A DNA stretch of 17,233 bases from contig JAGADM010000014.1 in the NCBI GenBank assembly GCA_017613595.1, positions 1-17,233 on the forward strand. The letters are read 5' to 3'. Position numbers and translations under genes: made by a program. Within the stretch, counting starts at the first letter, position 1. Every line of letters starts with the position of its first letter. The notes beneath the pieces were generated by a model. It was not told the DNA's origin. It saw only the letters and a program-made list of their open reading frames with translations, and made no database searches. Below are positions 5,953 through 12,472 of this stretch, one piece after another. Source of the DNA: Lachnospiraceae bacterium. Its GTDB lineage: Bacteria; Bacillota_A; Clostridia; Lachnospirales; Lachnospiraceae.

Positions 5953-6837
5953 CTAACGGTCAAACTCGACACGCCCCTGAAGCCATACCACGCCGCGGAA
6001 GCGACGGCCCTTTTCCGGCACGCCGAACAGATTGGCGGCATTGATGCAGAGATCAAATACGATATGGTTACAGTAGATGCCCATGACAAGCACCTTTTCC
6101 TTCGTAAATGTATTAATGCGCTCTTCCACCGAAAGGATAATCCCGACGATCCGGTAGATTTCGCTCTCCATTCCGTAAGGGGCAAATGAGGTGTCAACGA
6201 TTGAGAACACATCCTCGTCCTTCATCCGGTCATTCACCGTTGTATAGACATCGAGGTCTCTGGTTGTCAGCGTTTCGATCGCTTCCTGATCACCCTTCTT
6301 CGCTGCGGCGACCATCTTCGCATATTGCTTTGTCTCTTCGCTCGCGTCCTTTACATCCTGAACGGTCTTCATCGTCGGAAACAGAATCGTTCCTTCCGAT
6401 GCCAGAGCGGAAAGTTTGTAAGGGCAATGAACCGACGTCTCCCCGGTCTTATTATTCCGGAGGAAGTCAACCGCATTCTGAAGATGGAAGATCAGCGACA
6501 TTCCGATCCGGTAATCATCTCCGAGCGCTCCGTAAGAATCGTTCTCGCTCTTCTTCTCGATGAAGAGCTCCTCATCGCTTGTCACCATTCGCGGAGTGAG
6601 AAACGGAAAATAGTGATCCATGTGAAAATGATCCGTCTCATCAATCTGACCGCGGACCGTTACCCCGAGTCCGGGCGCAACTTCACACGAATACTCGGCG
6701 TACTGATCGTCGTTCGTCTGCGAAATCGAAATCATCGATTTTCTGTCTGCATAACGGATTATCTTATTGAGCAGCTCTTCCTCTTTTTCTTTCGAGTTAA
6801 TGTTGCTGAATCCTATGCTTTTCAAGTAACTATGCAT
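5953..6837 (-). CDS. DUF3881 family protein, function unknown
   Basis: The protein has 294 residues, soluble, with no signal peptide or membrane segment. The N-terminus MHSYLKSIGFSNI and the following KEKEEELLNKII match the opening I associate with DUF3881, a family largely confined to Lachnospiraceae and relatives. Other features are a His-rich stretch (DETDHFHMDHYFPF, about 66-79) and a final segment with NHIVFDLCINAANLFG. The ribosome site is weak (AAAGGATAAG about seven bases before the ATG). The place next to the DUF4446/parB block is typical for the family and suggests a housekeeping role, but none is established. The family call comes from memory of the sequence pattern and would need a profile search. 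Confidence 0.7.
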   Translation of the reverse strand: MHSYLKSIGFSNINSKEKEEELLNKIIRYADRKSMISISQTNDDQYAEYSCEVAPGLGVTVRGQIDETDHFHMDHYFPFLTPRMVTSDEELFIEKKSENDSYGALGDDYRIGMSLIFHLQNAVDFLRNNKTGETSVHCPYKLSALASEGTILFPTMKTVQDVKDASEETKQYAKMVAAAKKGDQEAIETLTTRDLDVYTTVNDRMKDEDVFSIVDTSFAPYGMESEIYRIVGIILSVEERINTFTKEKVLVMGIYCNHIVFDLCINAANLFGVPEKGRRFRGVVWLQGRVEFDR

Positions 6838-6854
6838 CTAATTCTTATCCTTTT

Positions 6855-6884
6855 GAAAATATAACGCGTTATTTTTATATTTTC
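6855..6884. promoter_or_regulatory. Inverted repeat upstream of the DUF3881 gene
   Basis: GAAAATATAA (6855-6864) and TTATATTTTC (6875-6884) are perfect 10-base arms around a 10-base centre that itself begins with CGCGTTAT. It lies 18-47 bases before the start codon, where an operator or promoter would be. The AT-rich arms contain -10-like TATA elements, but no good -35 was seen. Confidence 0.35.
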
Positions 6885-6952
6885 TTTCGTCTGTATTTCC
6901 GATATCCGATTATTGCCTCGAAAGAGTCACCGAATATCTTCTCTGAGAGGCC

Positions 6953-7507
6953 CTACATCGACTGGATGGTATCGATCGAACTCAGAGCCTCATCCAGCAC
7001 CTGTCTTTCCTCCTCGGAGAGCATGACAAATGTGTTGCCCTTGATGACTTCCTTCACGTAAGTGTAGCAGCCCTCCCGGTTGTGCATGCTCGTCATGATG
7101 AAACCGTCGTTGTCATCATTCAGAAGGCAGAGGCTGTAACTGAGCTTTCCGCCCATCTCAGCAAACGCGTCGTAACGATGAATCGCGATTTTCTTAAATG
7201 AGGTATCCTTGGCATCTTCGAGAAGCTTCACGCGGTCGATAGTGTCATCAATCCGTTCGTTCAAAGTATCGATCTGTTTGAATCGGGTTAAGATTCTCTC
7301 CTCAAGGCTCTTTCCGGAACTGCCTCTCATAAAGTCACGATAGCGTTCCTTTAACTGGTTGTACTTTACCAGCATAACCATGTTAAAGAAAAGCAGTCCA
7401 AGCAGAAGTACCAGTATCGCAATGATCAGATACTCTTCGTTAATGCCGAAGTCCTCGAACATCGCAAGGAACGGCAGCTTTATATTCGTCATAATACTGC
7501 TAAGCAT
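6953..7507 (-). CDS. DUF4446 family membrane-anchored protein
   Basis: The protein has 184 residues. A single membrane helix at about 27-48 (LIIAILVLLLGLLFFNMVML) is followed by a helical, probably coiled-coil, segment (about 52-105, RGSSGKSLEERILTRFKQID onward). A small globular end contains FKKIAIHRYDAFAEMGGKLSYSLCLLNDDNDGF, a signature I associate with DUF4446. These genes regularly follow parB in Clostridia. Here there is a gap of about 200 bases after parB and an AGGAGG ribosome site before the ATG. The function is unknown; membrane attachment next to the partition genes allows but does not prove a link to chromosome or envelope organisation. Confidence 0.8.
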   Translation of the reverse strand: MLSSIMTNIKLPFLAMFEDFGINEEYLIIAILVLLLGLLFFNMVMLVKYNQLKERYRDFMRGSSGKSLEERILTRFKQIDTLNERIDDTIDRVKLLEDAKDTSFKKIAIHRYDAFAEMGGKLSYSLCLLNDDNDGFIMTSMHNREGCYTYVKEVIKGNTFVMLSEEERQVLDEALSSIDTIQSM

Positions 7508-7711
7508 TTCTTCCTCCTGATCCGCGCGGCACGGTTCATTTCCCGATTGCGGCGCGTTTCTTCCATAACTATATAAATGACGTCAGGCATGGTACAGGTT
7601 TCCTGCCCGCCATGCACTTCCGTATACTCTGTAAAAGGTTCTTCACACCGGAAAAACTTCCGGCCGTGAGATTACAGATTCTCTTCGTCGGACATATCCC
7701 CGAACGTGAGA
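7508..7711 (-). other. Intergenic region between parB and the DUF4446 gene with repeats and hairpins
   Basis: It contains a direct repeat of parB's 3' end (listed separately), a compact hairpin CCGGAA-GTTT-TTCCGG (7648-7663), and a longer imperfect hairpin with arms GCATGG/CCATGC and inner CAGG/CCTG (about 7588-7616). No T-tract follows either hairpin on the minus strand, so they are not strong terminators. A TATATA element near 7570 could be the -10 of a DUF4446 promoter, but there is no convincing -35. Confidence 0.4.
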
Positions 7712-7719
7712 TTACAGAT
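7665..7719 (-). repeat. Direct repeat of the end of parB
   Basis: The 15-mer CGTGAGATTACAGAT occurs at 7665-7679 and again at 7705-7719, where it covers the last codons and stop of parB. A second shared string, CTTCACACCG, occurs at 7641-7650 and 7721-7730. The copies are exact but short, and look like a partial local duplication of the gene tail. Confidence 0.65.
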
Positions 7720-8605
7720 CCTTCACACCGAGAAGGTCCATAAGGCGTTCAAAATCATCCACCGAGTAGTAGTCAATTTCAATCTTTCCGCCCGCTTTGC
7801 CCTTTCTTGTAATGGAGACCTTCGTTCCAAGACATCTCTTAAGAGCAGTCTCGTAGTGTTTGTAGGCAGCCTCTTCCGCGTGATTCTTCGCTGCGGGAGT
7901 CTTCTTCGGAGCCGGTGTAAGAAGCTTCTTAACATATGCTTCCGTCTCGCGGGTGCTCATTCCGTCTTCTACAACCTTTTTGGCTGCAGCGGCCTGAGCC
8001 TCTCCGTCTTCGATTGCCAGAAGCGCACGAGCCTGGCCTGCATAGATGGTTCCGTCAATCAGCATCTGCTGTACGGCTTTATCCAGTTTTAAAAGACGAA
8101 GTGAATTGGTAATGGCAACGCGGCTTTTGCCGATCCTTTTCGCCACCTCATCCTGCGTCAGATTGTATTCTTTGATCAGTTTCTGATAAGCGACCGATTC
8201 CTCAACCGCATTCAGATTTTCTCTCTGGAGGTTTTCAATCAGGGCAATCTCATAGAGTTCGCGGGGCTCATAATTCTTTACGAGAACGGGAACTTCATTC
8301 AATCCGGCAATATGAGCAGCTCTCCAACGGCGCTCACCGGCAATAATCTCGTAGAAGTCTCCTTTTTCGTGAACGATCAGCGGCTGAATGATACCGTGCT
8401 CTTTAATCGAAGCAGCAAGTTCATTCAGAGCAGCCTCGTCAAAATGGCGTCGCGGCTGGTCGCGATTCGGTTCCACCTTCCCGATCGGAAGCATTGTTTC
8501 ACGTGAAACCTTATCATCGTTTCTCTGGATATATTCGTTCATTTCAAGGTCAAGCTTGTTGGAAATCAAGGATTCCAGGCCTTTTCCAAGTCCCTTTTTT
8601 GCCAT
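7712..8605 (-). CDS. parB: Chromosome-partition protein ParB (Spo0J)
   Basis: The protein has 297 residues and loads onto parS DNA, spreads by CTP-driven clamping, and recruits SMC while ParA moves the origin region. The N-terminus MAKKGLGKGLESLI is the usual ParA-contact segment. The CTP-binding domain shows GERRWRA (90-96) and ENLQREN (124-130). The helix-turn-helix at about 149-172 (LTQDEVAKRIGKSRVAITNSLRLL) recognises parS. A Pro/Ala/Lys-rich linker (about 230-246) precedes the dimerisation domain ending in LLGVKDL. GGAGGT sits eight bases before the ATG. Codons 33-37 (Val-Ser-Arg-Glu-Thr) contain a parS site. It is 71 bases downstream of parA and probably co-transcribed. Confidence 0.97.
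   Translation of the reverse strand: MAKKGLGKGLESLISNKLDLEMNEYIQRNDDKVSRETMLPIGKVEPNRDQPRRHFDEAALNELAASIKEHGIIQPLIVHEKGDFYEIIAGERRWRAAHIAGLNEVPVLVKNYEPRELYEIALIENLQRENLNAVEESVAYQKLIKEYNLTQDEVAKRIGKSRVAITNSLRLLKLDKAVQQMLIDGTIYAGQARALLAIEDGEAQAAAAKKVVEDGMSTRETEAYVKKLLTPAPKKTPAAKNHAEEAAYKHYETALKRCLGTKVSITRKGKAGGKIEIDYYSVDDFERLMDLLGVKDL
8495..8510. promoter_or_regulatory. parS site inside parB
   Basis: TGTTTCACGTGAAACC matches the parS consensus TGTTNCACGTGAAACA at every position except the last. It is the loading site for ParB. On the coding strand it reads Val-Ser-Arg-Glu-Thr, residues 33-37, in the linker before the CTP-binding domain. Confidence 0.9.
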
Positions 8606-8676
8606 TGTAAACCTCCGTTAAAGCCTTGCGGCAAGTCTGCACTGTATAGTCATAACATAAGAGAAATCTGTTCTGA

Positions 8677-9474
8677 TTAACGTTTTCTCTTCTTTCTTAC
8701 ATGAGCTCTGCGGCCGTCAGCACTTAGAATCTCGCGGGCGAAGTTGCGGTATGCTTCCGCCCCGGCGGAACGCTTATCGTACTCCGTAATAGGTTCACCG
8801 TAACTCGGTGCTTCGGACAATCTGACAGACCGAGGGATGACCGTCTTGAAGATATGTTCCCGCAACGTCTGCCGCACATTTTGAATAACCTGGGCGGAAA
8901 GTCGCGTACGTCCGTCGAACATCGTGAAGAGAATGCCGCCGAATGTAAGGCGGTTGTTCAGTCTGGCGCGTACCATATGAACCGTCTCCAGCAGCTGTGA
9001 AAGTCCTTCGAGAGCGTAGAATTCGCACTGCAGCGGGCAGATCATCGTATCGGCCGCGCACAATCCGTTGAGCACCAGGATATTCAAAGAAGGAGGACAG
9101 TCGATGATGATGTAATCGTATTGTTCGGAAACAGACTCAAGTTCTTTCTTAAGGATATACTCACGGTTATCCGCCGTAAGAAGTTCTGCTTCGGCACCGG
9201 CAAGATCCACCGTGGAAGGAACCACATCAAGTCCTTCATACGCCGTGTGAGCAATCGCCTCCTTAATGCTGCACTCACCGATCAGAACCCCGTACGTATT
9301 TGCCCGGTCACGGTTCTTCTCAATTCCGAGACCGCTCGTTGCGTTACCCTGCGGATCAATGTCAACAAGAAGCACGTTCATGCTGAATTCAGCGAGACAG
9401 GCCGCAAGGTTCACAGCGGTAGTCGTCTTTCCGACGCCTCCCTTTTGGTTTGAAATAGCAATGATCTTAGCCAT
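8677..9474 (-). CDS. parA: Chromosome-partition ATPase ParA (Soj)
   Basis: The protein has 265 residues. It is a Walker-type ATPase whose ATP-dimer binds DNA nonspecifically; ParB stimulates hydrolysis, which drives origin segregation and in many Firmicutes also tunes DnaA. The deviant Walker A KGGVGKTTT lies at 11-19 with the signature Lys11, the switch/Walker A' region VDIDPQGN at 37-44, and Walker B IIIDCPPS at 122-129. The C-terminus is strongly basic (RRAHVRKKRKR). The start at 9474 is chosen because MAKIIAISNQKGG is the standard family start with GGAAGGG just upstream; the in-frame ATG at 9546 lacks a ribosome site. No noc gene lies between rsmG and parA, unlike in Bacillus subtilis. 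Confidence 0.96.
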   Translation of the reverse strand: MAKIIAISNQKGGVGKTTTAVNLAACLAEFSMNVLLVDIDPQGNATSGLGIEKNRDRANTYGVLIGECSIKEAIAHTAYEGLDVVPSTVDLAGAEAELLTADNREYILKKELESVSEQYDYIIIDCPPSLNILVLNGLCAADTMICPLQCEFYALEGLSQLLETVHMVRARLNNRLTFGGILFTMFDGRTRLSAQVIQNVRQTLREHIFKTVIPRSVRLSEAPSYGEPITEYDKRSAGAEAYRNFAREILSADGRRAHVRKKRKR

Positions 9475-9489
9475 AATATCCCTTCCGTA

Positions 9490-9512
9490 ATACGCCGAAA
9501 TAACCGGCGTAT
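9490..9512 (-). promoter_or_regulatory. Hairpin in the parA leader
   Basis: ATACGCCG (minus strand 9512-9505) pairs perfectly with CGGCGTAT (9497-9490) around a seven-base loop. It ends 16 bases before the parA ATG and abuts the ribosome site at about 9479-9486. No T-tract follows, so it is not a terminator. It may affect translation or transcript stability. Confidence 0.5.
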
Positions 9513-9566
9513 CCAAAATATTACTGTTTTCTCCCCGATTCACCATCTTTTAAGGGTGCAATCGAA

Positions 9567-9595
9567 AGTATATCATACTTTCCGTGAAGTTTCCA
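9567..9595 (-). promoter_or_regulatory. Promoter of the parA-parB operon
   Basis: On the minus strand TGGAAA (9590-9595), a 17-base spacer and TATACT (9567-9572) are preceded by an extended -10 TG (TGATATACT). An AT-rich tract lies farther upstream. The start should be near 9560, giving a leader of about 86 bases. A perfect inverted repeat, GAAAGTAT-ATC-ATACTTTC (9564-9582), overlaps the -10 and could be an operator. Confidence 0.65.
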
Positions 9596-9677
9596 TAGAA
9601 TTCCGAAAAATCACAAAATAATCACCATCAAAAATTCAAGAGTAAACTCTAACGTTTCAAGGCGTGTTTCTCTGCTT

Positions 9678-9710
9678 AAAAAGCGGGATGTTTCACGTGA
9701 AACATCCCGC
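9678..9710 (-). terminator. Intrinsic terminator of rsmG built on a parS palindrome
   Basis: The 28 bases 9683-9710 form a perfect palindrome: GCGGGA, then the parS core, then TCCCGC. On the minus strand it is followed at once by TTTTT (9682-9678). It begins five bases after the rsmG stop and separates rsmG from the parA promoter. The RNA can fold as a 12-base-pair stem with a four-base loop. Confidence 0.85.
9689..9704. promoter_or_regulatory. Perfect parS site between rsmG and parA
   Basis: TGTTTCACGTGAAACA matches the parS consensus in all 16 positions. ParB should nucleate here, about 100 bases upstream of the parA promoter, and again at the second site inside parB. The site forms the centre of the rsmG terminator stem. 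Confidence 0.95.
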
Positions 9711-9715
9711 AATCT

Positions 9716-10462
9716 TCATCGCTTAACAGGCTGGATCAAAGGCGCCTTGAGAGGCTTTCCACCACCGCGAGGGTACTTGCCCGGAGTGTTTGAAATCTTC
9801 TTCGCCGCAACAAGCTTTCTCGGAAGATCCGATCCCGGAACGATATAGGAAAGAATATCCGGCTTTGCACACCCAAGCGTCTTCATCGCATAGAGACTTT
9901 CGGAAATCTCCTCTTCGGAGGCATCCGCCTTATAAGAGACAAACACCCCGCCCTCTTTCACAAACGGAATGCAGAACTCGGCAAGTGATGTAAGCCTTGC
10001 AACCGCCCTGCTGACCGCGAAATCAAATGTCTCCCGGTAAGCAGGCTTCACAGAAAGTTCTTCTGCACGTCCATGAACGCAAGATATAGTGTTTAGTTCA
10101 AGTGTATTTACTACATCTTGTAGAAAAGTAATACGTTTCTGCAGGGAATCAAGAAGCAGAACCTCGATTTCCGGAAAAAGGATCTTAATCGGAATACCCG
10201 GGAAGCCCGCACCGGTACCGATATCAATCAGCTTAGGGCAGAACCCTTCCTTACGCATGGGAAGATAGATTTTCGAAAAGCAGAGACTGTCGAGCCAGTG
10301 CTTCACTACAACCTCATCATATTCCGTGATTCCGGTAAGATTCATAACCTTATTCTTCTCGACCATCATCTCGTAATAACAATGAAGCTGCCCGAGCTGG
10401 CGATCGGTGTACGGAATTCCGAGCTCACGAAGCCCTTCTGTTAACACTTTATCCTGATACAT
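9716..10462 (-). CDS. rsmG: 16S rRNA (guanine-N7) methyltransferase RsmG (GidB)
   Basis: The protein has 248 residues, normal for RsmG. It methylates N7 of G527 (E. coli numbering) in 16S rRNA using S-adenosylmethionine; loss of the homologue gives low-level streptomycin resistance in other bacteria. The N-terminal helical part has the family NLTGI motif (41-45). The Rossmann fold shows the SAM loop DIGTGAGFPGIPIKI (80-94), and EVLLLDSLQKRITFL supplies the acidic end of strand 2. The C-terminus is basic (NTPGKYPRGGGKPLKAPL). AAGGTGG lies six bases before the ATG. It is 42 bases downstream of mnmG, a standard pairing, and ends at the parS-bearing terminator. Confidence 0.96.
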   Translation of the reverse strand: MYQDKVLTEGLRELGIPYTDRQLGQLHCYYEMMVEKNKVMNLTGITEYDEVVVKHWLDSLCFSKIYLPMRKEGFCPKLIDIGTGAGFPGIPIKILFPEIEVLLLDSLQKRITFLQDVVNTLELNTISCVHGRAEELSVKPAYRETFDFAVSRAVARLTSLAEFCIPFVKEGGVFVSYKADASEEEISESLYAMKTLGCAKPDILSYIVPGSDLPRKLVAAKKISNTPGKYPRGGGKPLKAPLIQPVKR

Positions 10463-10504
10463 AATCCACCTTACTGTAGCATTTTCCTCAAAAGAAAGTA
10501 ACCA

Positions 10505-12439
10505 TCACGGCTGAGAAGACTTGCCGCCCTCAGCTTTGAGAACGCGCTCAAGCATAACCAGAAGAACCGATATATCCGCAGGAGAAACACCGCTGATACG
10601 CGATGCCTGTCCGACATTCACCGGGCGGAACTGCTTCAGCTTCTGGCGGGCTTCGATACGGATAGACGGAACCGCGTCATAGTCGAAGTCCTCCGGGATC
10701 TTCCGGTTTTCAAGCTTCTTAAAATGCTCAACCTGCTGCATCTGCCGTTCTATGTAGCCTTCATAACGGATGTTAATGACAACCTGCTCAATCACATCCG
10801 CGGGAAGCGGCTTTCGTTCGGGATCAAGAACTGCAAGGCTCTCATAATCCAACTCGGGTCTGCGCAGCAGTTCCAGAAGCGAGGTCGCCGTATGAATCTC
10901 GGAAGTACCGAGAGAACGAAGCGTTTCGCAGACCGTAGCAGAAGCTCCGAGAACCGCTACGGAAAGACGCTCAAGTTCATCTTCAATCGCTCTTCTCTTC
11001 TCTAAGAAGCGCTGATACCGATCCTCATCAATCAGTCCGACCTCATGTCCGATCTCGGTCAGACGAAGGTCCGCGTTATCCTGTCTTAAAAGCAGGCGGT
11101 ACTCCGCGCGGCTCGTCATCATACGGTACGGTTCGTGCGTTTCCTTCGTTACCAGGTCATCGATCAGAACCCCGATATATGCCTGTGAACGGTCGAGAAT
11201 AATTTCCTCCTTACCCTGCACTTTGCGGGCCGCATTGATACCGGCAATGATTCCCTGCGCGGCTGCTTCCTCATAGCCGCTGCTGCCGTTACTCTGGCCG
11301 GCACTGAAGAAACCTTTAATCTTGCGGCACTCAAGCGTCGGGTAAAGCTGCATCGGATTGATGCAGTCATATTCAATCGCATAAGCGTTTCTTACAATCT
11401 TCGCATGCTCCAGTCCCTTAACGGAACGGTACATTGCAATCTGCACTTCTTCGGGAAGACTCGAAGACATACCGGAAAGGTACATTTCGTTCGTGTATTC
11501 GCCTTCGGGTTCAATAAATACCTGGTGGCGGTCCTTCTCCGGGAATTTTACAACTTTGTCCTCAATCGACGGGCAATAGCGCGGTCCCGAACCTTTGATA
11601 TCACCCGAAAAAAGCGGGGACCGGTCCAGATTCGCGCGGATGATCTTATGTGTTTCCTCGTTCGTATATGTCAGGTAGCAAGGTACCTGCTCACGCGCAA
11701 TTCCTTCCGGGGTATTGGTAAAAGAGAACGGAACAATCGGTTCATCCCCGTTCTGCACTTCCATTACGGAAAAGTCAATCGTTCTGCGGTCAATACGCGC
11801 CGGCGTGCCGGTCTTAAACCGGTACATTTCAATGCCCGCGGCAATCAGCGAATCAGTCAGATACGTTGCCCGCGGAGTCCCGTTCGGTCCGGTATAGGTA
11901 CTTACTTCTCCGAAAATGCACCGCGCGTTCAGATACACGCCGCTACAGAGGATTACGGCTTTGCACGGATAGATTCCTCCCGAAACCGTCTTCACGCCGG
12001 TCACGGTCTTCGTTCCGTCGGGAGCGGTATCGTAAAGAAGCTCCGAAACCTCCGCCTGCTTCAAGGTAAGGTGTTCGGTGTTCTCCATGACTTTGCGCAT
12101 GCATTTGCTGTATTTCTGTTTGTCCGCCTGTGCCCGGAGCGAGTGAACGGCGGGACCTTTGCTGCGGTTCAGCATCTTGCTCTGGATAAATGCCTTGTCG
12201 ATGTTCCGCCCCATTTCTCCGCCGAGCGCGTCCACTTCCTTCACAAGATGGCCTTTGCTCGTGCCTCCGATATTGGGGTTGCAGGGCATCATCGCGATCG
12301 TGTCCGTGCTGACCATAAAGCAGATTGTTTCGCAGCCGAGGCGCGCGGAAGCTAGCGCCGCTTCGCAGCCGGCATGACCGGCTCCGATAACCGCGACATC
12401 GTATGCATCGCAATAGAATTCGGGAATAACCTTTTCCAT
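10505..12439 (-). CDS. mnmG: tRNA uridine-34 5-carboxymethylaminomethyl modification enzyme MnmG (GidA)
   Basis: The protein has 644 residues, slightly longer than the usual 620-630. With MnmE it installs the (carboxymethyl)aminomethyl group at C5 of wobble uridine in several tRNAs, using FAD, methylene-tetrahydrofolate and glycine or ammonium. The FAD dinucleotide motif [17 protein letters not shown] begins at residue 19. Further family blocks are [24 protein letters not shown] (written here only as landmarks NPNIGG and GHLVKE), GTPAR, and YCPSIEDK, which carries a conserved family segment. The helical C-terminal domain that meets MnmE follows about residue 550. GGAAGG sits just before the ATG. 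It is 33 bases after mnmE and 42 before rsmG, so the three are probably co-transcribed. Confidence 0.97.
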   Translation of the reverse strand: MEKVIPEFYCDAYDVAVIGAGHAGCEAALASARLGCETICFMVSTDTIAMMPCNPNIGGTSKGHLVKEVDALGGEMGRNIDKAFIQSKMLNRSKGPAVHSLRAQADKQKYSKCMRKVMENTEHLTLKQAEVSELLYDTAPDGTKTVTGVKTVSGGIYPCKAVILCSGVYLNARCIFGEVSTYTGPNGTPRATYLTDSLIAAGIEMYRFKTGTPARIDRRTIDFSVMEVQNGDEPIVPFSFTNTPEGIAREQVPCYLTYTNEETHKIIRANLDRSPLFSGDIKGSGPRYCPSIEDKVVKFPEKDRHQVFIEPEGEYTNEMYLSGMSSSLPEEVQIAMYRSVKGLEHAKIVRNAYAIEYDCINPMQLYPTLECRKIKGFFSAGQSNGSSGYEEAAAQGIIAGINAARKVQGKEEIILDRSQAYIGVLIDDLVTKETHEPYRMMTSRAEYRLLLRQDNADLRLTEIGHEVGLIDEDRYQRFLEKRRAIEDELERLSVAVLGASATVCETLRSLGTSEIHTATSLLELLRRPELDYESLAVLDPERKPLPADVIEQVVINIRYEGYIERQMQQVEHFKKLENRKIPEDFDYDAVPSIRIEARQKLKQFRPVNVGQASRISGVSPADISVLLVMLERVLKAEGGKSSQP

Positions 12440-12472
12440 AGTTCCTTCCTGGTTCCTGTATAATATACTCCG

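Noticed and set aside
8625..8635. CTTG-CGG-CAAG hairpin between parA and parB as a terminator
   Set aside because: Four base pairs without a T-tract is too weak; parA and parB are likely co-transcribed.
9475..9546. A 24-residue N-terminal extension of ParA starting at 9546
   Set aside because: There is no ribosome site before that ATG, the predicted transcript starts near it, and the family start MAKIIAISNQKGG at 9474 has GGAAGGG upstream.
10463..10480. Tiny ORF ATG-CTA-CAG-TAA with GAGGAA before it, upstream of rsmG
   Set aside because: Three codons only; chance occurrence cannot be excluded and nothing supports translation.
11405..12355. A 316-codon open frame on the plus strand
   Set aside because: It lies fully antisense to mnmG, has no family resemblance and no supporting ribosome site; it is a by-product of codon use in mnmG.
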